Assembly (NCBI GenBank): GCA_964459445.1
Contig: CAYWMP010000111.1
Location: 1 to 19,764, forward strand
Direction: 5' to 3'
From: CAYWMP01 sp964459445
GTDB taxonomy: Bacteria; Desulfobacterota; DSM-4660; Desulfatiglandales; HGW-15
DNA length: 19,764 nt
Shown here: piece after piece, positions 14,713 through 19,764 of the stretch
How positions within the stretch are numbered: position 1 is the first letter of the stretch
Layout of the letters: each line of letters begins with the position of its first letter
Notes under the pieces: generated by a model
Databases searched by the model: none
The model's input: only the letters and a program-made list of their open reading frames with translations
Told to the model about the DNA's origin: nothing
Position numbers and translations under genes: made by a program

Positions 14713-15411
14713 ATGACAAAGGAAGATATCAAGAAAACTCAACCGGACGCCTACAGTGATTTCCTTTCAGAAATCAGTGAGCAGTTCGCAGGGGGTGAAG
14801 AAGAAACTAACTTCATGGAGAGCATCGGGCAGGAACCCGAACTGGAACACATCGAAGCCAACGTAGGTGAACGGGTAAAGATGGTGAGGGAAAAAAAGGG
14901 ATTGAGCCTCAAGGACATATCGCAACGAACGGATATTAAAACTGATTTCCTTGCCCAAATCGAAGAGGGAAAAGTCGCTGCTCCTCTGGGAACGGTAATC
15001 AAGCTCGCCAAGGCTCTCGATATGAAGATGGGATATTTCATATCGGGGGATCAGGACAGGCCATATACGATCGTCCATCGAAAAGATCGAAAAGTGGTAT
15101 CCAGATACGATGCTGAGACAGGAAAGCATTACGGGTATGAGTACGAATCACTTGCGCCGCATAAGAAAGACCGCCACATGGAACCATTCCTCGTAACCCT
15201 TGAGCCGGCCCACACCGAAGAAGAGAGATCGGCCCATGACGGCCAGGAATTTATCTTTGTGTTGCAGGGTCAAATGGAGGTTCGCCTTCAAGAGGAGATA
15301 CACATCCTTGAGCCTGGCGATTCGATCTATTACGACTCCACGGTCCCCCATCTTGTGAAATGCCACGGCGATAAAACGACTAAGATTTTGGCTGTACTTT
15401 ACGCAGAATAA
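14713..15411 (+). CDS. XRE-family regulator with C-terminal cupin domain
   Basis: This 232-residue protein has three parts. An acidic N-terminal extension (1-50) is unusual in length. A Cro/CI-type helix-turn-helix follows (about 51-106: VGERVKMVREKKGLSLKDIS, then IKTDFLAQIEEGK, then TVIKLAKALD). The C-terminal cupin_2 barrel (about 155-230) has SAHDGQEFIFVLQGQMEV and LEPGDSIYYDSTVPHLVKC, with a His-Glu and a second His in the usual metal- or ligand-binding places. Such regulators sense a small molecule through the cupin and control nearby genes. AGGAAGAGAG precedes the ATG. The DUF1178 gene follows 12 bases after the stop, forming an operon. The ligand is unknown. Upstream DNA (14547-14712) is short and ends in the assembly gap; nothing was recognised there. 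Confidence 0.92.
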   Translation: MTKEDIKKTQPDAYSDFLSEISEQFAGGEEETNFMESIGQEPELEHIEANVGERVKMVREKKGLSLKDISQRTDIKTDFLAQIEEGKVAAPLGTVIKLAKALDMKMGYFISGDQDRPYTIVHRKDRKVVSRYDAETGKHYGYEYESLAPHKKDRHMEPFLVTLEPAHTEEERSAHDGQEFIFVLQGQMEVRLQEEIHILEPGDSIYYDSTVPHLVKCHGDKTTKILAVLYAE

Positions 15412-15423
15412 TAGGGAGATTGT

Positions 15424-15852
15424 ATGATAGCTTTTGATCTTGAATGCTCCAACGGACACCTTTTTGAAGGCTGGTTTCAGAGCAATGAGGCTTTCGAGGA
15501 ACAAGTCGCCCAAAAATTGGTAAACTGTCCTTTTTGTGACGGCACTAATGTAAGAAAGGTATTGTCCCCGATCAAAGTCAAAACGACGTCGCCAAAGCCG
15601 GTTGGCGGCGACATGACGGAGGCTATAGACTATCGCAGACTGGCCATGGAAGTCGTTGACTATGTCAACAAGAACTTCGAAGATGTAGGAACCGACTTCA
15701 CGAAAGAGGCACTCAAAATACACTATGGTGTATCAGAGAAAAGAAACATCAAGGGGTCCGCAACGGATGAAGAGGAAAAGACAATGAAGGATGAGGGGAT
15801 TCAATTTTTCAAATTCCCTATCCCAAAGATAGATGATGACCAGAAGGGTTGA
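15424..15852 (+). CDS. DUF1178-family zinc-ribbon protein
   Basis: This 142-residue protein of the DUF1178 family (PF06676) begins IAFDLECSNGHLFEGWFQSN, the family signature. Cys8 and His12 of that segment with Cys35 and Cys38 of NCPFCDG look like a zinc-ribbon site, followed by a KVLSP segment. The middle (about 68-110: DYRRLAMEVVDYVNKNFEDV, then FTKEALKIHYG) matches the conserved helical part of the family. The last 20 residues are less conserved, apart from the IPKIDD-like end. AGGGAG precedes the ATG. It is co-transcribed with the XRE-cupin regulator. No function is established for this family to my knowledge. Confidence 0.9.
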   Translation: MIAFDLECSNGHLFEGWFQSNEAFEEQVAQKLVNCPFCDGTNVRKVLSPIKVKTTSPKPVGGDMTEAIDYRRLAMEVVDYVNKNFEDVGTDFTKEALKIHYGVSEKRNIKGSATDEEEKTMKDEGIQFFKFPIPKIDDDQKG

Positions 15853-16146
15853 GTGACGGTCTGCCATCAGGTTAAACAGCAACCTTTAATCTTAATACCG
15901 CTTGCCAACTAAGGATAGACCAGCCGCACTAGAATCCAATATTCAAATCCCTTTTTTTAAATTCAAAACAAAAACACGGAATGAAAGGCTTTGGTTTTTC
16001 TTTCCAAAACTTCTGCGGTTCGAAATTCCTTGTTCAATATTCGATATTCAAAACCTAAAGAGCTCTAAATCCCACTCAGAGCAGGACTGACAGGCGAAAG
16101 CCATAAACCCGGCGAAGGGAAATTTGAAATTTAGAGACGTGACATT
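15853..16146. repeat. Gene-free convergent spacer with degenerate repeat units
   Basis: No supported gene. The segment around 16005-16055 reads as degenerate tandem units (GGTTCGAAATTC, TTGTTCAATATTC, GATATTCAAAAC), a low-complexity repeat type that I recall from Desulfobacterota intergenic regions. A terminator follows. Confidence 0.45.
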
Positions 16147-16185
16147 AAAAGGGATTGCACCTCGAGGAGGTGCAACCCCTTTTTT
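16147..16185. terminator. Bidirectional intrinsic terminator
   Basis: TTGCACCTC pairs with GAGGTGCAA around a GAG loop, continued after one mismatch by GGG/CCC and an A-run/T-run pair, so both strands end in Ts. It separates the converging DUF1178 gene and folD. Confidence 0.85.
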
Positions 16186-16207
16186 GATAAGCCGTCAGTG
16201 TTGGACT

Positions 16208-17116
16208 TTATGCAATACCTAAACTAAATTTTAAAGATTTGAGGGTATTCTTCATGAGCATGGTAATGGTCATGGGGCCTACACCGCCCGGGACAGGCGT
16301 GATATATCCTGCTATTTCTTTGGCTGCATCAAAATCAACATCACCCTTGAGAATGGCTATCTTTTTGCCTGTCTTTTCGCTTATTTTTTCACCGACCCGA
16401 TTGACCCCAACATCGATGACGCAGGCGCCCTCTTTGATCCATTCGGGTTTAACCAAATCGGGCACGCCGGCTGCAACGACGAGAATATCCGCTCGCTTGC
16501 AGTGAGAAGCAAGGTCTTTAGTGCGGGTGTGTACGATAGTCACAGTCGCATTAGCGCCGTCGGCCTTTTGCAGCATCATATTGGCAATGGGCTTGCCCAC
16601 GATATTGGATCGTCCGACGACCACCACCTCAGCGCCGCTCGTCTCGACGCCGGCGCGTACGATCATTTCCTGGATTCCGGCAGGCGTACAAGGCGGAAAT
16701 TTGACTTCCGAACCACCGATCATGAGTCGCCCCACATTAACCGGATGAAATCCGTCTACGTCTTTATCAGGATCTATGGCATTGAGAACCTTTTTCTCAT
16801 CCACGTGTTTAGGAAGCGGAAGCTGGACCAAAATGCCGTGAATCGAATCATCCTTATTGTACTTGTCGACGAGGGCCAAAAGGTCCTCTTCACTCAAATC
16901 CTCCGGTTGATTATCCTGTATTTCGTTGAACCCCAACTCCTTCGCAGTTCGTATCTTTGCGGTCACATAGGAAATGGATGCGGGATTCTCCCCCACAAGA
17001 ATGGTCACGAGTCCGGGAACAACACTATGTTCCTCCTTGATCTTATTGACCTCTTCCCCGATCTCTTTAAGTATTTCTTCTCGGATTTCTGTTCCCTTAA
17101 TCAGTTTTGCAGTCAT
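16208..17116 (-). CDS. folD: Bifunctional methylenetetrahydrofolate dehydrogenase/cyclohydrolase
   Basis: FolD interconverts 5,10-methylene-, 5,10-methenyl- and 10-formyl-tetrahydrofolate in the cytoplasm; in anaerobes it can also serve the methyl branch of the Wood-Ljungdahl pathway. The 302 residues include VGENPASISYVTAK with the catalytic Tyr50-x3-Lys54, GILVQLPLPKHV, DVDGFHPVNVGRL, the dinucleotide-binding VVVGRSNIVGKPIANM and the C-terminal PVPGGVGPMTITML. A GGGGGG-containing ribosome binding site lies shortly before the ATG. Transcribed alone, it diverges from TetR regulator 3; the 208-base space between them holds operator-like repeats, so shared regulation is possible. Confidence 0.98.
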   Translation of the reverse strand: MTAKLIKGTEIREEILKEIGEEVNKIKEEHSVVPGLVTILVGENPASISYVTAKIRTAKELGFNEIQDNQPEDLSEEDLLALVDKYNKDDSIHGILVQLPLPKHVDEKKVLNAIDPDKDVDGFHPVNVGRLMIGGSEVKFPPCTPAGIQEMIVRAGVETSGAEVVVVGRSNIVGKPIANMMLQKADGANATVTIVHTRTKDLASHCKRADILVVAAGVPDLVKPEWIKEGACVIDVGVNRVGEKISEKTGKKIAILKGDVDFDAAKEIAGYITPVPGGVGPMTITMLMKNTLKSLKFSLGIA

Positions 17117-17142
17117 CTCTTACCCCCCTTTGGTGAATGTTC

Positions 17143-17164
17143 ATTGACCTATAAATAGGCTAAT
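17143..17164. promoter_or_regulatory. 22-bp imperfect palindrome, candidate TetR operator
   Basis: ATT..CCTAT-AA-ATAGG..AAT is symmetric about its centre with two mismatched pairs per side. A related 24-base direct copy (17150-17173 against 17304-17327, 19 of 24 identical) overlaps the start codon of TetR regulator 3. This layout suits autoregulation plus control of the divergent folD promoter, but is inferred. Confidence 0.4.
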
Positions 17165-17324
17165 TGTTTGACAAATAGTAGGGTCATTTGGATAACACAA
17201 TTAATTTTCAATATCAATTCTTTTGGGAGGGGAAAATACCAAGATCCTAAAAATCTATTGACTTTTAACTAGACGTCATGCCTAATCTATAAACATTGCG
17301 TTTTATAAATAGACGAATTGTTTA

Positions 17325-17954
17325 ATGGGCATCGAAGAGCGACGAAAAAGAGAGAAGAACGAACGAAGGGACTCCATTCTGCGGGCGGCCATAGCGGTAT
17401 ACAAAGAAGAGGGATACCATGCGGCAACCATGGAAAAAATCGCAGACAAAGCCGAACTCAGCAGGGCGACTCTCTATCTCTATTTCAAGACCAAGGACGA
17501 AATTTTCGTCAATGCCATCGTTTCCCATTCCGACTATTTCGGAAATCTTCTGGAAGAACTCTATGGGGAACGAGAGAGTATAAAAGACAATTTGATAAAA
17601 GAGTTGTGGCGGCAATTCCAAAAATTCTATAAGAGAGATCCCGTCGCCTTCAGTGCCACGCTCTATTTCCACCAGGGGGAAATGCTGAGAAGACTGCCCG
17701 ACAATCTCAGGGACTTGTTTGACCGCTCAGGCTCAAGAAACTATGAACTACTGTGCAAAATTATGGATTACGGCATTAAGAAGGGATATTTTATGGAGTG
17801 CAACGCAAAGACTCTTGCGGAGTTTGTGTGGACATCCTTTCTCGGTATCATCCACCTTGAAAACAGCAAAGAGGCCATGTCCCGCAAGACACACCATGAA
17901 ATGACCTGGGACCTGGCCTTTCGGATATTGGAAAAAGGCATTTGTAAGAAATAA
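17325..17954 (+). CDS. TetR/AcrR-family transcriptional regulator 3
   Basis: This 209-residue TetR-family protein starts with a basic leader (residues 1-15), then ILRAAIAVYKEEGYHAATME and the helix-turn-helix KIADKAELSRATLYLYFKTK (about 38-57), with DEIFVNAI continuing the domain. The ligand-binding part (about 70-205) is helical and ends with FVWTSFLGIIHLENSKEAMS, similar in style to regulator 1 (DLLWGLVVGVIQLED). No ribosome binding site precedes the ATG; the bases before it are AT-rich (GAATTGTTTA), so translation may be leaderless or weak. The dehydrogenase genes start about 115 bases downstream on the same strand, making it their likely regulator. The ligand is unknown, perhaps an acyl-CoA or aromatic compound. 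Confidence 0.9.
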   Translation: MGIEERRKREKNERRDSILRAAIAVYKEEGYHAATMEKIADKAELSRATLYLYFKTKDEIFVNAIVSHSDYFGNLLEELYGERESIKDNLIKELWRQFQKFYKRDPVAFSATLYFHQGEMLRRLPDNLRDLFDRSGSRNYELLCKIMDYGIKKGYFMECNAKTLAEFVWTSFLGIIHLENSKEAMSRKTHHEMTWDLAFRILEKGICKK

Positions 17955-17955
17955 G

Positions 17956-18008
17956 GTTCAAGGTTTTAGAGGTGAGATAAGAAGAGTCAAAATAGACCAA
18001 CCTTGAAC
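17956..18008. repeat. Inverted repeat downstream of TetR regulator 3
   Basis: GTTCAAGGTT (17956-17965) and AACCTTGAAC (17999-18008) are perfect inverted copies 33 bases apart. They lie in the space before the [2Fe-2S] subunit gene, next to a GCTGAACCTG repeat unit. No U-tract follows, so a repeat or attenuating hairpin is likelier than a strong terminator. Confidence 0.5.
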
Positions 18009-18068
18009 GCTGAACCTGATAACCTGTGCAGTTCAAGGCATTTTGAAGCAAGGAGGTACGCATTAGAA

Positions 18069-18566
18069 ATGAAGCATCACATCAATTTTAAGGTGAACGG
18101 AGATGACTACTCCATCGCTGTCGATCCCTGGCGCACGTTGAATGAGGTCCTGCGAGAAGACCTTAATCTCACAGGGACAAAATTGGGTTGCGGGTCGGGA
18201 GACTGCGGCGCATGCACCGTGCTCCTGAACGGAAAGACTGTGAGTTCATGCCTCACCCTGGCCGTTGAGGCGAACGGCAAAGATATCTTAACGGTCGAAG
18301 GCCTGGCCCCTTCGGGCGAGGAACTGCACCCCATTCAGGAGGCATTCATCGAGAAGGGCGCAATACAGTGCGGCTACTGTACGGCCGGCATGGAACTTTC
18401 GGCCCTATATCTACTGAAAAACGAACCGTCCCCCAGCGAGGCGGATATCAGGGCATCCCTATCCGGCAATCTTTGCCGATGCACGGGCTACAACAAGATC
18501 GTTGAGGCAATTTCCGCCGCAGCAGAAAAGATGAGAGAAACAAGTGGAAAAACTTTGACAAGATAA
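18069..18566 (+). CDS. [2Fe-2S] small subunit of a xanthine dehydrogenase-family molybdenum hydroxylase
   Basis: This 165-residue subunit carries the two [2Fe-2S] clusters that pass electrons from the molybdenum site to FAD. The N-terminal plant-type ferredoxin domain has Cys41, Cys46, Cys49 and Cys61 in GCGSGDCGACTVLLNG and SSCLTL. The C-terminal helical domain has Cys101 and Cys104 (QCGYCTAGM) and Cys136 and Cys138 (NLCRCTGYNKI). All eight ligands are present. I chose the ATG at 18069, preceded by AAGGAGG at a rather long spacing of 12; a longer frame opening at 18003 translates repeat DNA. The FAD subunit follows after 387 bases. The substrate cannot be told without the large subunit, which lies beyond the window. 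Confidence 0.95.
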   Translation: MKHHINFKVNGDDYSIAVDPWRTLNEVLREDLNLTGTKLGCGSGDCGACTVLLNGKTVSSCLTLAVEANGKDILTVEGLAPSGEELHPIQEAFIEKGAIQCGYCTAGMELSALYLLKNEPSPSEADIRASLSGNLCRCTGYNKIVEAISAAAEKMRETSGKTLTR

Positions 18567-18953
18567 CAGGATGGACACGATGTTCATCCAGTAAATCCCA
18601 AGAATATCATCGATAGAAAGTGGAGATAGAGCGAACGATCAAGGCCTGATCTGATCCTGTGAAGATGGGCTGGTCTTTGAGGGGATTCTGTCAAACTGGC
18701 GCGATGGCTTTTATCTGGGTATCAATTCATAAAATCGAAATGATTCAAGACTCTGAGTTCAAAGTTTTATGGTTAGAAGATCTACTTCGACGCGGAATCC
18801 TGAATGCAGAACCTGAAAAACTGTAAGCGTTTAAGTGGTTTCTTGAAACCAAGTTTGAACCGAGGATCTGAATGAAGTGATCAACAGGAAAAAACATCAA
18901 GTCAATCCTGTTATCCTGTCTAAAATCGCAACGCATTTAAAGAGGTAAAAAAC
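18567..18953. repeat. Gene-free spacer between dehydrogenase subunits with repeat debris
   Basis: No gene is supported. The stretch starts with a near-palindrome (GGATGGACA, CGA, TGTTCATCC) beside AACAGGAT and ends near 18903-18925 with AATCCTGTTATCCTGTCTAAA-like DNA. A 24-base unit at 18800-18823 matches 18003-18026 at 19 positions (shared core GAACCTGA). The spacing is unusually long for an operon of this type, where subunit genes usually abut. Confidence 0.45.
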
Positions 18954-19764
18954 ATGGCTAGACCAAAATTTGAATTCTACGCACCGGAGACCCTCCAAGA
19001 AGCCTGTCGGCTTCTTTCCGAAAAAGGCGACGAATCCTATGTGCTTGCTGGCGGAACGGATCTCATGGTCAAGGTCAACCACCGGACGGTCAATCCCAGG
19101 GCGGTCATAGGGATAAAAGGGATAAAGGGCCTTGATCAGATCAGATTTAGCAAGAAAACAGGACTTAAGATCGGCGCGATGGCCTTGCTCTCCGATGTTG
19201 CTTCCAATCCCGCCATCAAGAGGAATTACCCTGCCGTCGCTTACGCTGCCGGCGAAACAGCCAACGTCCAGATAAGGAATATGGGCACGCTGGCGGGCAA
19301 TCTATGTAACGCCGCGCCCTCTGCCGACAACGCACCCGCGCTCATTGCCCTCGACGCCGAAGTAACGCTGATGGGTCCGGAGGGAGAAAGGCGTCTTCAA
19401 TTGGATCAATTCTTCTTGGGCCCCGGCATGACGGCTATCAAACAGGGGGAGGTCCTCACTTCGATCACCGTGCCGCCGCCCCCACCCAATTCAGGAGCCT
19501 CCTACCAGCACCTGTCTGCCAGGGGAAAGGTGGACATTTCTGCGGTTGGGGTTGGGGCCATGGTTCATCTGAATGGAACAAAGTGTCGGGATGTGCGGCT
19601 TTGTCTGGGTGCTGTTGCCCCTACGCCGAAGCGTGCATCAAAGACGGAAAAACTGATTAGAGGAAATCGAATAACCCAGGCCCTCCTCGAAAAGGCAGGG
19701 ATTCAAGCATCCAAGGAGGCCAAGCCCATCTCTGATGTGAGGGCCAACAGGGATTATAGGCGTA
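18954..19764 (+). CDS. FAD-binding (medium) subunit of a molybdenum hydroxylase, partial
   Basis: The gene runs off the right end after 270 codons; the family is usually about 280-300 residues, so little is missing. AGAGGT lies eight bases before the ATG. The N-terminal FAD-binding segment has LAGGTDLMV (31-39) and IRNMGTLAGNLCNAAPSADNAPAL (about 107-130, the TxGGNLCNAxPSAD type). The C-terminal part (from about 170) has SYQHLSARGKVDISAVGV and the CLGAVAPTPKRA of the CO_deh_flav_C domain. The Cys-rich insertion that binds an extra [4Fe-4S] cluster in 4-hydroxybenzoyl-CoA reductase beta subunits is absent, so that enzyme is unlikely. Together with the [2Fe-2S] subunit it forms the electron-transfer part of a CO dehydrogenase/xanthine dehydrogenase-type enzyme. 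Confidence 0.95.
   Translation, partial: MARPKFEFYAPETLQEACRLLSEKGDESYVLAGGTDLMVKVNHRTVNPRAVIGIKGIKGLDQIRFSKKTGLKIGAMALLSDVASNPAIKRNYPAVAYAAGETANVQIRNMGTLAGNLCNAAPSADNAPALIALDAEVTLMGPEGERRLQLDQFFLGPGMTAIKQGEVLTSITVPPPPPNSGASYQHLSARGKVDISAVGVGAMVHLNGTKCRDVRLCLGAVAPTPKRASKTEKLIRGNRITQALLEKAGIQASKEAKPISDVRANRDYRR

Noticed and set aside
16502..17158. Plus-strand open frame (218 codons) opposite folD
   Set aside because: FolD on the minus strand has all catalytic motifs; this frame shows only mirrored composition.
18003..18068. Upstream start for the [2Fe-2S] subunit adding 22 residues
   Set aside because: The extra residues translate repeat DNA (TTGAACGCTGAACCTG type) and do not fit the family N-terminus; AAGGAGG supports the later ATG.

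Overview
The window looks like a scaffold piece from a Gram-negative anaerobe, most likely a Desulfobacterota (former Deltaproteobacteria) member. This is inferred from the gene set and the style of the proteins: the TetR regulators, the [2Fe-2S]/FAD dehydrogenase subunits, DUF1178, the XRE-cupin regulator, the dodecin and the lysine-rich histone-like protein. It also rests on intergenic spaces full of degenerate palindromic repeats. A run of exactly 100 Ns (14447-14546) is a scaffold gap, so the window comes from a draft or metagenome assembly. No rRNA, tRNA, CRISPR array or transposase gene was found.

Layout. 1-840: a perfect 10-bp inverted repeat, the relic of a small gene broken by frameshifts, and a three-copy 20-bp inverted/direct repeat. 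838-1560: TetR regulator 1. 1814-5519 (minus): murA followed directly by comEC. 5768-6575: a plus-strand Mut7-C RNase-like protein converging on a minus-strand histone-H1-like protein, with a shared terminator. 6771-11590 (minus): a cobalamin late-assembly cluster transcribed cobT, cobS, cobC/cobD-type decarboxylase, cbiB. It sits behind a sigma-70-like promoter, a cobalamin riboswitch and an intrinsic terminator with a visible antiterminator. 11796-12425: TetR regulator 2. 12763-14087 (minus): a LOG-family protein and rsmG. 14236-14442: a dodecin-like protein, then the assembly gap. 14713-15852: an XRE-cupin regulator and a DUF1178 zinc-ribbon protein. 16208-17116 (minus): folD. 17325-17954: TetR regulator 3. 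18069-19764: the [2Fe-2S] small subunit and the truncated FAD subunit of a molybdenum hydroxylase of the xanthine dehydrogenase/CO dehydrogenase family, running off the end.

How the genes work together. The cob genes carry out nucleotide-loop assembly of B12: CobT activates the lower base, the decarboxylase makes aminopropanol phosphate, CbiB attaches it to cobyric acid, and CobS joins the halves. The riboswitch makes this B12-repressible. No adenosylcobinamide kinase (CobU/CobP/CobY) is encoded here. TetR regulator 3 is placed to control the dehydrogenase genes. The remaining genes are housekeeping: peptidoglycan precursor synthesis, DNA uptake, rRNA methylation and one-carbon metabolism.

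I did not find a convincing new multi-gene system. The most interesting signals are non-coding: the riboswitch attenuator, the palindromic element whose edge completes the decarboxylase stop codon, the three-copy repeat near 711-809, the long palindrome at 12553-12717, and candidate TetR operators at both ends of the window.
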